Origin: an uncultured Pelagibacteraceae bacterium
Lineage (GTDB): Bacteria; Pseudomonadota; Alphaproteobacteria; Pelagibacterales; Pelagibacteraceae
Assembly (NCBI GenBank): GCA_902538915.1
Contig: CACBGZ010000001.1
Location: 431,108-495,107, forward strand
Direction of reading: 5' to 3'
Length of the DNA: 64,000 nucleotides
Every line of letters begins with the position of its first letter. The first letter of the stretch is position 1. Under the pieces are notes generated by a model that was not told where the DNA came from, did no database searches, and worked only from the letters and a program-made list of their open reading frames with translations. A program made the position numbers and the translations under genes. Below are positions 1-9,094 of this stretch, in pieces.

Positions 1-2
1 AA

Positions 3-848
3 CGAATAAAAGGCAAAACAGGTTTTGATCATGGCACCCAATATATTTCACCAAAAACTGAAGAATTTAAAAAATTTACTAAAAATTTAATAAAAAAAAA
101 AATTTTAAAGGTATGGAATGGCAAACACGTTTTTCTTAATTCAAAAAAAAAAGAGGATAAAAAACATCTAAAAATAATTGGCAAAAATGGGAACAATGAT
201 ATTAGTAAATATTTGCTTAAGAAAATTAATTGCAACTACCAGAGTGAATTAAAAAAAATCTATTATAAAAACAAACTCTGGTATTTGTTATTTGAGGATG
301 GAAAAATGAGATCTTTTAAAAATCTTATTTTAACTTGTCCTTTTCCGCAATTAAAAAAACTTTCTAAGAAATTTATAAATAATTCTTTTTTAAGTAAATC
401 TGTAAAAATGGATGCTAATATTACTACTATGATTGCTATTAAAAAAAGTAAGAATTCAAATAGCAGCTATCTTTTTGAAGATCCAATTCTTGGTTGGGCT
501 GGAAATGAAAACTCAAAAAAAAGGTTTAAATCAAAATATGATTTATGGACCCTTCAAAGTACATTTGATTGGGCAAATAAAAAGATTAATAAAAACAAGA
601 ATAATAAAAATGAAAATTCAAAAATTATGATTGATAAATTTTTTAAACTTTCAAAAATCAAAAAAACAAAAATTTATTATTCACTTAATCACGGCTGGAG
701 ATACTCTTCAAATTCGAGACCATTTAAGATTAAGAGCTATTGGGATCCTAGGAAAAGACTGGGTGTTTGTGCTGATTGGTTTGTAGGACCAAGATTAGAG
801 TCAGGATGGATAAGCGCACAGGATTTATTTAAAAAAATCTTGAAATAA
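3..848 (+). CDS. NAD/FAD-dependent oxidoreductase, renalase-like (5' truncated)
   Basis: The reading frame is open from base 3, so the first ATG in frame (213) is internal and the true start lies before the window. Near the visible beginning is FDHGTQY, matching the FDHGaQYF motif of the renalase-like amine oxidase/FAD oxidoreductase family. The end carries CADWFVGPRLESGWISAQDL, matching the C-terminal FAD-binding segment (GDW.vGpRvEgAwlSG) of the same family. The N-terminal Rossmann GxGxxG is outside the window. The substrate is unknown; bacterial members are thought to oxidise aberrant dihydronicotinamides or unknown amines. It converges on the next gene with a one-base gap. Family assignment is good, exact function open. 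Confidence 0.8.
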   Translation, partial: RIKGKTGFDHGTQYISPKTEEFKKFTKNLIKKKILKVWNGKHVFLNSKKKEDKKHLKIIGKNGNNDISKYLLKKINCNYQSELKKIYYKNKLWYLLFEDGKMRSFKNLILTCPFPQLKKLSKKFINNSFLSKSVKMDANITTMIAIKKSKNSNSSYLFEDPILGWAGNENSKKRFKSKYDLWTLQSTFDWANKKINKNKNNKNENSKIMIDKFFKLSKIKKTKIYYSLNHGWRYSSNSRPFKIKSYWDPRKRLGVCADWFVGPRLESGWISAQDLFKKILK

Positions 849-849
849 A

Positions 850-1530
850 TTAATCAAAATTCTTTAATCTATATTCCCAGTCACCCATTCTTGAATATGA
901 TACTTTTATTATCATTGAATTTTTACGATCGTACCAAATATCGAAATCTAATCTTTTATTTTTCGGTATACTCATATCTTTAGATTTCAGTGTAAAATGA
1001 TCAACATCATAAACTTTTCCATAAAGATCTATTTTTTCTTTACCTAAAAAAGTTACTACTTGATCCTTAATACTTCCTGAGATGGGACTTATTTGAGAAC
1101 TTGCTTGTAAAACTTTGTGATTCCACCAATTTCCAATTACGTTATCAGCTGAGGCTTCTCCATTATATGATGAGCCCTTAATGTCAAATTTTTTATTTTC
1201 TTGATTAAATGTTAAATTAACAAACTTCTTTTTGTCATTTTGTAAAGTTTTAGAATTGTAAGAAACCAATTGATCTTTGAGATATTTTTCTTCACTATAA
1301 CCCTCAACTTGGAAAACTGTTGCCCCTAAAAGTTTGACTACAAATTTAATTTGATTAGTAACAATGGTTTCTGCTCCATTTCTTTTAAAAAAGTAATGAT
1401 TATAGCCAATAAGCTCACCATTTCGAAATATCTCCATCTCAATTTTGTTGTATTTTATGTAATGCCCAATATGAGCGATCGTATTAGTTTGATAAAGTAG
1501 GAGTAATAAAATGACTATAATTTTTTTCAT
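850..1530 (-). CDS. Exported DUF6134-like protein of unknown function
   Basis: A 226-residue protein with a clear N-terminal signal peptide (MKKIIVILLLLLYQTNTIA), so probably periplasmic. After it comes a beta-rich domain with a pattern I associate with DUF6134: a self-described 'gxxiGyh' stretch (RNGELIGYNHYFFKRNG, residues about 36-52), a hydrophobic VVKLLGATVFQVEGYSEE segment, and a C-terminal DIWYDRKNSMIIKVSYS strand. No catalytic motif is recognisable. It is divergent from the YczE-like gene (50-base gap) and convergent with the renalase-like gene. Family call is from remembered pattern only. Confidence 0.6.
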   Translation of the reverse strand: MKKIIVILLLLLYQTNTIAHIGHYIKYNKIEMEIFRNGELIGYNHYFFKRNGAETIVTNQIKFVVKLLGATVFQVEGYSEEKYLKDQLVSYNSKTLQNDKKKFVNLTFNQENKKFDIKGSSYNGEASADNVIGNWWNHKVLQASSQISPISGSIKDQVVTFLGKEKIDLYGKVYDVDHFTLKSKDMSIPKNKRLDFDIWYDRKNSMIIKVSYSRMGDWEYRLKNFD

Positions 1531-1580
1531 TTAAGAATTAGTTTAATAGAATTTTTTATTAATAGAAATAACTTATTAAA

Positions 1581-2228
1581 ATGTTTTTAAAAATTAAGAA
1601 AATACCAAGGGTCAATTGGAGTTCCGATAAGCCTTATAATTTTAAACCAAAATTCTCTACATTCTTTTTTTTATGTTTTGGATTGATGCTATTTGGTCTT
1701 GGAGAAGGTTTATTAATTGTATCTTTTACTGGTGCTTCTCCATGGAGTGTTTTAGCACAAGGCATTTCTTTAAATGTTAACTTGACTATAGGAACAATAA
1801 CATTTTTGATTAGTCTTGCAGTTTTAATTTTGTGGATACCGCTTGGTCAAAAACCAGGAATGGGCACAATATTTAATGCAATAATTATTGCAATGATGAT
1901 TGATCTTTGTATTAAATTTGTTCCAACCCCGTCTGACTTTTTATATCAATTAATCTTAGCAATAATTTCAGTAATCACAGTTGGGATTGGTGGAGGTATT
2001 TATTTAGTATCTAATCTTGGAGCAGGACCAAGAGATGGTTTGATGATTGGCCTACAAAAAAAATCAAATTTACCAGTCGCTGCTGTAAGAGCATTTTTAG
2101 AGATCTCTGTTGTAAGTATTGGATGGTACTTAGGTGGGACTGTGGGGGTAGGTACCTTATTATTTGCTTTTGGAATTGGTCCTTGTGTTGCTTTAGGTTT
2201 GTATTTAGTTGATAATATTTTCAATTAG
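1581..2228 (+). CDS. YczE/YitT-like integral membrane protein
   Basis: A 215-residue polytopic membrane protein with about five hydrophobic segments (roughly residues 28-50, 68-85, 95-112, 120-145 and 165-205). Two similar glycine-rich loops, LIVSFTGASPWSVLAQGIS and YLVSNLGAGPRDGLMIGLQ, are spaced about 90 residues apart. This internal repeat is typical of the YczE branch of the YitT membrane family (COG2364). Function in the family is not established; transporter-like roles have been proposed. The stop overlaps the convergent typA stop by four bases. The N-terminus is basic and cytoplasmic by the positive-inside rule. Confidence 0.75.
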   Translation: MFLKIKKIPRVNWSSDKPYNFKPKFSTFFFLCFGLMLFGLGEGLLIVSFTGASPWSVLAQGISLNVNLTIGTITFLISLAVLILWIPLGQKPGMGTIFNAIIIAMMIDLCIKFVPTPSDFLYQLILAIISVITVGIGGGIYLVSNLGAGPRDGLMIGLQKKSNLPVAAVRAFLEISVVSIGWYLGGTVGVGTLLFAFGIGPCVALGLYLVDNIFN

Positions 2229-4051
2229 GCTGCAGCGCCTGATTTTTCACTTCTTTTTCTTTCATGTGGATCGAGAATTGCTTTTCTTAATCTACAAGAA
2301 TCTGGAGTGATTTCTAAAGCCTCATCAGCATTTAGCATACTTAATTGTTCAGCGATGGACATTTTTCTTACAGGAGTAAGGACAACATTTTCGTCTGTAC
2401 CTTGGGTTCTCATATTAGTTAATTTTTTACCCTTCATAACGTTAATAATCATATCTCCTGGTTTAGGAGATAAGCCCACAATCATCCCTGGATAAACAGG
2501 ATCATTATGAGTCACAAACATCTCACCTCTAGCCTGTAAATTAAATATTGCAAATGCAACTGCTTTACCTTGTTCCATTGAAATAAGGGCACCATTTCTC
2601 CTACCCTCCATTTGACCTTCAAATGGTCCATATGCATGAAAAATTCTGTTGATTACGCCATTACCTTTTGTGAGTGTTAAAAACAGACTTGTGTAACCCA
2701 TCAAACCTCTTGTTGGTGCATGAAAGATTAATCTTTTTTTATTTTTACCAGTATCTTTTAACTCTATTAATTTACCTTTTCTTCTGTTCATTGAGTCAAT
2801 AATTTTTGATGAATATTCCTCATCTAGATCCATAGTTATTTCCTCTATTGGCTCAAGTTTGTTGCCATTTTCATCTTTCTTATAGAGAACTTTTGGGGGA
2901 CTAACAGTCATTTCAAAACCTTCTCTTCTCATTTGAGTGAGTAAAATTTCTAACATTAATTCACCTCGCCCACTAACAACGAAAGAGTCGTTACCCTCAT
3001 TTTCTGTAAAAGTAATTCCTACATTATTTTGTGCTTCTTGAATTAACCTATTTCTTATCTGAGTGCTTGTAAGTTTTTTGCCCTCAGTTCCTGCAAGAGG
3101 AGATGTATTTACAGTAATGGTAATGGACATTGTCGGTGGATCGATCGGAGTAGCTTGAATAGGATTATTCACCTCAAGATTACAAATTGTATCAGCAACG
3201 TTAGCCTTTTCTAAACCTGCGATTACAACAATATCCCCTGCCTCACCAACTTCAATTGGAACCTTTTTAGTTCCCTCGTACCTAAAAATTTTGGTTAATC
3301 TACCTTCATCAACTTTTTGACCTTTTAAGTTGATCGCTTTAATTGCTTGATTAGCTTTAGCAGTTCCCTGAGAAATTCTACCCACCAAACTTCTCCCTAA
3401 AAAACTGTCAGCATAAAGAAGAGTAGATAACATAGCGAAAGGTTTTGACTTATCTAATTCTGCAGGTTTAACATGTTCTATAATTTTGTCTAAAAGTGGA
3501 TTGAGATTTTTTCTCGGACCATCAATTTCTAAATCAGCCCATCCAGATCGCCCACTGGCGTATAAAACAGGGAAATCTAGCTGTTCCTCATTGGCATCTA
3601 AGCTAACAAATAAATCAAAAGTTTCATTTAAAACTTCATCAGCTCTTTGATCTGATTTATCAAGTTTGTTGATTACAACAATTGGTTTTAAACCTTGTTT
3701 TAACGCTTTTGCTAAGACGAATTTTGTTTGAGGCATTACACCCTCAGCAGAGTCTATCAATAACAGAGCTCCGTCTGCCATACTAAGTACTCTTTCAACT
3801 TCAGCAGCAAAATCTCTATGACCCGGGGTATCAATAATGTTTATTCTTGAATTTTTCCAATTTATTGATGCAGGTTTAGCTAAAATTGTTATTCCTCTTT
3901 CTTTTTCCAATTCTCCGGAGTCCATTAATCTATCATCTACAAGCTCATTTTCCCTAAATGATCCACTTTGTTTCATAAGATTATCGATTAGAGTCGTCTT
4001 ACCATGATCTACATGTGCGATAATGGTGATATTTCGAATGGTATTATTCAT
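2225..4051 (-). CDS. typA: Ribosome-associated GTPase TypA/BipA
   Basis: A 608-residue translational GTPase of full expected length. The G1 P-loop is AHVDHGKTTL (residues 12-21), G2/switch I ends in ERGITI, G3 is DTPGH, and G4 is NKLD. These are followed by EF-Tu-like domain II, the EF-G-like domains III and V (PPTMSITITVNTSPLAG; GRGELMLEILLTQMRREGFE), and the TypA-specific C-terminus (SMEQGKAVAFAIFNLQARGEMFV). BipA binds the 70S ribosome and helps 50S assembly and stress or low-temperature adaptation. It ends four bases inside the convergent YczE-like gene. An 85-base spacer separates it from a tiny upstream ORF on the same strand. Confidence 0.97.
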   Translation of the reverse strand: MNNTIRNITIIAHVDHGKTTLIDNLMKQSGSFRENELVDDRLMDSGELEKERGITILAKPASINWKNSRINIIDTPGHRDFAAEVERVLSMADGALLLIDSAEGVMPQTKFVLAKALKQGLKPIVVINKLDKSDQRADEVLNETFDLFVSLDANEEQLDFPVLYASGRSGWADLEIDGPRKNLNPLLDKIIEHVKPAELDKSKPFAMLSTLLYADSFLGRSLVGRISQGTAKANQAIKAINLKGQKVDEGRLTKIFRYEGTKKVPIEVGEAGDIVVIAGLEKANVADTICNLEVNNPIQATPIDPPTMSITITVNTSPLAGTEGKKLTSTQIRNRLIQEAQNNVGITFTENEGNDSFVVSGRGELMLEILLTQMRREGFEMTVSPPKVLYKKDENGNKLEPIEEITMDLDEEYSSKIIDSMNRRKGKLIELKDTGKNKKRLIFHAPTRGLMGYTSLFLTLTKGNGVINRIFHAYGPFEGQMEGRRNGALISMEQGKAVAFAIFNLQARGEMFVTHNDPVYPGMIVGLSPKPGDMIINVMKGKKLTNMRTQGTDENVVLTPVRKMSIAEQLSMLNADEALEITPDSCRLRKAILDPHERKRSEKSGAAA

Positions 4052-4136
4052 AAATTGGAGCTCTTATACATATATAATTGCTTTTGGAAACTTAAAAAAA
4101 CTCCCATTATGCTTAAAAAATTTAAGTATTTTTTAT

Positions 4137-4253
4137 TTAATTTGTATTTTTTCGCCTCTCACGTTTAAGTTTTCTTTTTTCTTTAAAACTTAATTTGGGT
4201 TTTTTTTTAACACTCGAGTCTTTGAATGATTTACCACTGTATCTTTTTGACAT
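4137..4253 (-). CDS. Putative 38-residue highly basic small protein
   Basis: ATG at 4253 opens a frame of 38 codons ending in TAA at 4137. The product begins MSKRYSGKSFKDSS and continues with alternating lysines (KLSFKEKRKLKRERRK), giving over 45 percent Lys+Arg. The composition resembles small ribosome- or RNA-binding peptides, but no family is recognised. It lies upstream of typA in the same orientation and is divergent from an FkbM-type gene by 40 bases. Supporting a real gene: it has a plain ATG start, it fills a gap in an otherwise densely coded chromosome, and its codons (AAA, AGA, AGT) match its neighbours. Short AT-rich ORFs do arise by chance, so it remains provisional. Confidence 0.5.
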   Translation of the reverse strand: MSKRYSGKSFKDSSVKKKPKLSFKEKRKLKRERRKNTN

Positions 4254-4293
4254 AATATCATTATACAAATTTAAAAATAAATATTAAGTTAAA

Positions 4294-4995
4294 TTGAAAA
4301 AAGTTTTTGTTCATTTAGGTGGTGGAGCAGGAGACCTGGACCCTAGATCAAATTATAGATGCGGTTTTACTGAACTAATTAAAAAAAAAATTACCATAGA
4401 AGATAGAGCCTTTATAATCGAAGCTAATCCAAAAAACATAAATAAATTGAGAGAATGTTATAAAAATTTTAAAAATATCGAAATTTTAAATCTTGCAATA
4501 AATCATAACGACACAAATTTGTGTGAATTTTTTTTTACAAAAGATGATGCGCCCCATTATCATGTTTGTTCTATGGATATAAATCATGTTAAAAATTATT
4601 ATCCCAATTCAGTAATTGAAAGCTTTAAAGTAAAAGGTTTGAAAATTAATGAATTTTTTTCAAAATATGTAGGTGAGAAAATTGATTATTTAAGCATAGA
4701 TCTTGAAGGTATAGATTATGAAGTAATGATGGAAATTGATCTTTTAAAATTTCAAATAAAAAATATTTCAATTGAACATCTTCACCTGAATAAATCTCAA
4801 AAAAAAAATATGGTGAGTCATTTAAATAAAAATGGTTATTCGTATTTTGGTAATGGGTATGACCATAAAAATTTTGATTATTTATTTAAGAAAGAAAAAA
4901 TAATATGGAATAGATTTTTGTCTAATTTTCTTTGGTTAGTCAGTCATAAAAAAGTTAAGTATTTTAACAAATTTTTTTTAAAGGGCCCTGAATAA
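4294..4995 (+). CDS. FkbM-type SAM-dependent methyltransferase (first of a pair)
   Basis: A 233-residue protein starting at TTG 4294; no in-frame ATG lies near, and the start gives MKKVFVHLGGGAGDLDP, the first strand and SAM-binding loop. The acidic ending of strand two is FIIEANPKN (residues about 44-52). IDYLSIDLEGIDYEVMMEI (about 130-148) matches the 'lDvEGaE' motif of FkbM/Methyltransf_21 proteins. FkbM relatives O-methylate sugars or polyketides, so a glycan substrate is plausible but not shown. The C-terminus is Lys/Asn/Phe-rich. It sits with a second FkbM-like gene between typA and groEL, away from any other glycan genes. Confidence 0.75.
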   Translation: MKKVFVHLGGGAGDLDPRSNYRCGFTELIKKKITIEDRAFIIEANPKNINKLRECYKNFKNIEILNLAINHNDTNLCEFFFTKDDAPHYHVCSMDINHVKNYYPNSVIESFKVKGLKINEFFSKYVGEKIDYLSIDLEGIDYEVMMEIDLLKFQIKNISIEHLHLNKSQKKNMVSHLNKNGYSYFGNGYDHKNFDYLFKKEKIIWNRFLSNFLWLVSHKKVKYFNKFFLKGPE

Positions 4996-5232
4996 AAAAA
5001 AGGAGAGTAAAAACTGCCCTATTCAAATTTTTGTTAGAGTAACTTCGGGATTACATTCGCCTACATTCGCATTTCTAGTAAGCCAATACACACTTATTTA
5101 AGAACTTCATTGAAAACTTTATTGAGAAAACCCTCTAATTTAAAAGCAAGTTAAAAGATGACTTCATTGAATAATTGATATGCAATCTTTATAAAAGTTT
5201 AAAATTGGTCTTACAGATGATAATATTTTAGA
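4996..5232. other. Loose intergenic spacer between two FkbM-type genes
   Basis: This 237-base interval is the longest without a clear gene. It holds a near-perfect tandem 10-base repeat (5051-5070), an 11-base direct repeat ACTTCATTGAA at 5104-5114 and 5161-5171, and a 22-codon open frame on the reverse strand (5091 to 5023, GTG start). It has no tRNA or riboswitch fold that I can recognise. It could be a decayed gene, a regulatory region for the downstream methyltransferase or a small RNA locus. Confidence 0.5.
5051..5070. repeat. Tandem 10-base repeat, two copies
   Basis: The copies TTACATTCGC and CTACATTCGC are contiguous and differ only at the first base. A ten-base period places both copies on the same face of the helix, as in paired operator half-sites. 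GC content here is above that of the surrounding spacer. A biological role is not shown. Confidence 0.6.
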
Positions 5233-6078
5233 GTGAAATCATTTGCTCAAAATAATGAAGATAAAATTGTAATTGATTTATTCTTTAAAAAAAATATCAA
5301 AAATGGAGTTTTTATAGAATTTGGAGCGTGGGATGGAGTTCATCTTTCAAACTGTAAATTACTTGCTGATCATGATTGGTCAGGTTTTTTTATAGAAGGT
5401 AATTCTCTTAGGTTTGAAGATTGTAAAAAAAATTATAAAGATAATAATAAAATTAAAGTTTTAAATAAATTTATAGATGAAAAATTTACTCTAAATGACT
5501 TAATTAAAGAAAATAATATTGATAAAATTGATGTATTATCAATAGATATTGATGGCAAAGATTTAACCGAATTAAAAAGACTAACCTTAGTAAAACCTAA
5601 AGTTATAATAATTGAGTATAATTCAACCATACCTTTTGATGTAGAATGCGAAGATAACATTGGAGGTAATGGCAGTAGTTATTTAAGTATTAATAATCAT
5701 TTATCTAAAAATAATTATGAATTAATAAATTTTACAGCGTGTAACTTGATTTTTATTGAAAAAGATTTTAATCAAAATGAAAACAAAAAAGTTGAGGTTT
5801 TTGAAATGATTGAAAAATTAAGACCTGTTCGCTTTGGATTTAATAATTTTGGTGAAATGTTTTTTATTGAAAACAAAAAAATACAAAAAAAAGAACTTTT
5901 CAAGTTCCCTACAATGAAAAATTTCATTTTATTTCAACCTGTACCAAAATTTATTAGAAATGTTACAGATGAAAATGGTAAAGGTTTTAAAATCCTTAAA
6001 ATTATATATTCAAATTTAGTGCTTTTAATTATGAGACCGAATCTATTTTTTAAAAAAATATTTGATAAAATAAAATAA
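5233..6078 (+). CDS. FkbM-like SAM-dependent methyltransferase (second of a pair)
   Basis: A 281-residue protein with a GTG start at 5233, chosen because the family's N-terminal 'SqnnEDgvi' stretch follows at once (MKSFAQNNEDKIVIDLFF). Next come the SAM-binding GVFIEFGAWDGVHLSNC (residues about 25-41), the acidic FIEGNSLRFEDC, and DVLSIDIDGKDL, equivalent to the 'lDiDG.D' motif. An N-x-S/T-rich segment near residues 137-155 (NSTIPFDVE, GGNGSS) is typical of this subfamily, which often has no assigned substrate. A hydrophobic C-terminal patch (LKIIYSNLVLLIMRPNLFF) may associate with the membrane. It shares little sequence with the gene before it, so the pair is not a recent duplication. Confidence 0.72.
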   Translation: MKSFAQNNEDKIVIDLFFKKNIKNGVFIEFGAWDGVHLSNCKLLADHDWSGFFIEGNSLRFEDCKKNYKDNNKIKVLNKFIDEKFTLNDLIKENNIDKIDVLSIDIDGKDLTELKRLTLVKPKVIIIEYNSTIPFDVECEDNIGGNGSSYLSINNHLSKNNYELINFTACNLIFIEKDFNQNENKKVEVFEMIEKLRPVRFGFNNFGEMFFIENKKIQKKELFKFPTMKNFILFQPVPKFIRNVTDENGKGFKILKIIYSNLVLLIMRPNLFFKKIFDKIK

Positions 6079-6097
6079 GAAGACTTTAAAATTTAAA

Positions 6098-6125
6098 AAC
6101 CCCCGAAACATTCGTTACGAGGGTT
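6098..6125 (-). terminator. Intrinsic terminator of groESL
   Basis: On the reverse strand AACCCTCG (6125-6118) pairs with CGGGGGTT (6105-6098), an 8-base stem with one G-U pair and a 12-base loop. It is followed by T-rich sequence TTTAAATTTT. It lies about 50 bases after the groEL stop. Read on the forward strand the same stem has one C-A mismatch and is followed by CTAATTTTGTTT, so it could also weakly stop transcription from the convergent FkbM-like gene. Confidence 0.8.
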
Positions 6126-6175
6126 CTAATTTTGTTTAGTGTATGTATTTTGAGTGTTCTCTAAATGGAAACGTA

Positions 6176-7861
<1,686 letters not shown>

Positions 7862-8152
7862 TTATTTGCTTGAAATACCCATAATGTCCGACTCTTTCAT
7901 TATGCTGTATTCTTTGCCATCAATTTTGACTTCGGTTCCTGACCATTTACCAAACAAAACTTTATCTCCAACTTTTACATCCATGGGTATCGTTTTGCCG
8001 TCTTCAGTTTTTGCACCACCGCCAACAGCAACAACTTTGCCTTCCTGAGGTTTTTCCTGTGCTGTATCAGGTATGATTATTCCACCAGCAGTTTTTTCAC
8101 TACTATCTAAAACTTCAATTAAAACTCTATCGTGTAACGGTCTAAATTTCAT
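7862..8152 (-). CDS. groS: 10 kDa co-chaperonin GroES
   Basis: A 96-residue co-chaperonin heptamer subunit of normal length. [14 protein letters not shown] opens the protein, followed by the mobile loop ([15 protein letters not shown], residues about 17-31), the roof region, and the typical end [15 protein letters not shown]. It is the first gene of the groESL operon. A strong Shine-Dalgarno AAGGAGA lies at 8163-8157, five bases from the start, and an RpoH-type heat-shock promoter lies 24-54 bases upstream of the start. Confidence 0.99.
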   Translation of the reverse strand: MKFRPLHDRVLIEVLDSSEKTAGGIIIPDTAQEKPQEGKVVAVGGGAKTEDGKTIPMDVKVGDKVLFGKWSGTEVKIDGKEYSIMKESDIMGISSK

Positions 8153-8175
8153 AAATTCTCCTTATTAGTATGAAC

Positions 8176-8206
8176 CTCATATAGAGATTGACCTTACTAT
8201 TTCAAG
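8176..8206 (-). promoter_or_regulatory. RpoH (sigma-32) type heat-shock promoter of groESL
   Basis: On the reverse strand CTTG (8206-8203) is followed after exactly 17 bases by TCTATATGAG (8185-8176). The alphaproteobacterial RpoH consensus as I know it is CTTG-N17/18-CYTATNTNNG; this site misses only the first base of the -10 element. Transcription would start within about 20 bases of the groES start codon's ribosome site. No CIRCE inverted repeat (HrcA operator) was seen here. Confidence 0.75.
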
Positions 8207-8275
8207 ATATAGTTAAAAATTAGTTAGTTAAAAAACAAAGGAATTTGTGGGTTTTATGGTTTATAGATTAATTTC

Positions 8276-9094
8276 ATGACTAAAAATTTAGATAATGAAG
8301 GTCTAAGTTCTATAGCAGACAATTATCAGCTATTTTATGTTGATTTATGGGGGGTGGTCCATAATGGGGTTACTCTACACCTTGAAGCGATAAAAGCTCT
8401 CAAAGAAATCAATAAAAAAGGAAAGGACTATATTTTACTCACAAATGCACCCAGACCTAATCATGTAGTTAAATCTTTTTTGGAAAAACTGGGCATGGAG
8501 AAAGAAATTAGAGATCATGTTTTTACCTCTGGTGAGGCAGCTCTCATTTACTTAAATAAAAATTTAATTAATAAATCTTTCTTTCACGTGGGTCCACCAA
8601 GAGATTTTGATTTATTTAAAGACTTTAATAAAATGAAATTAGATAATATAGAAAGAAGCGAATATATTTTATGTACTGGATTGTTTGATGAACACAATGA
8701 GGACTTAAATTATTATAAAAATTTGTTCGAAAAAAATATAAAAAAAAAAATGATTTGCACAAATCCTGATTTAATTGTTGACAGAGGAAACACAAGAGAA
8801 CTTTGCGCTGGGTCTGTTGCAATGATTTTTGAAAAAATGGGTGGAGAAGTCGTTTATTTTGGAAAACCTTATCCTGAAGTTTATCATCAATCTATTGATA
8901 ACAAAAATAAAAAAATTCTTTCTATAGGCGATAATTTAAATACTGATATAAAAGGAGCAAACCTTTTAAATTATGATTCTTTGATAATTTCAAATGGAAT
9001 TCATAAGGATGAGATCAAAGAAAAAGGAATTGAAAAAGTTGCAAAATCTTACGAAGCAATTTGTAATTATATTCAATCGGAATTGAAATGGTAA
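8276..9094 (+). CDS. HAD-superfamily class IIA hydrolase (TIGR01459-type phosphatase)
   Basis: A 272-residue HAD phosphatase. Motif I is VDLWGVVHNG (residues about 22-31), matching the D.WGVlHnG signature of the TIGR01459 subgroup of NagD-like phosphatases. Motif II is ILLTNAPRP, and motif III/IV lie in YFGKPYPEVY and SIGDNLNTDIKGANL. Class IIA enzymes dephosphorylate small sugar or nucleotide phosphates; the substrate here is unknown. In alphaproteobacteria this gene commonly precedes ribF, as it does here, with a seven-base overlap. It is divergent from groES across a 123-base spacer. Confidence 0.88.
   Translation: MTKNLDNEGLSSIADNYQLFYVDLWGVVHNGVTLHLEAIKALKEINKKGKDYILLTNAPRPNHVVKSFLEKLGMEKEIRDHVFTSGEAALIYLNKNLINKSFFHVGPPRDFDLFKDFNKMKLDNIERSEYILCTGLFDEHNEDLNYYKNLFEKNIKKKMICTNPDLIVDRGNTRELCAGSVAMIFEKMGGEVVYFGKPYPEVYHQSIDNKNKKILSIGDNLNTDIKGANLLNYDSLIISNGIHKDEIKEKGIEKVAKSYEAICNYIQSELKW

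Noticed and set aside
4091..4130. Hairpin CTTAAA-AAA-TTTAAG downstream of the small basic ORF
   Set aside because: A-T-only stem with no T-tract in the right place; not distinguishable from background.
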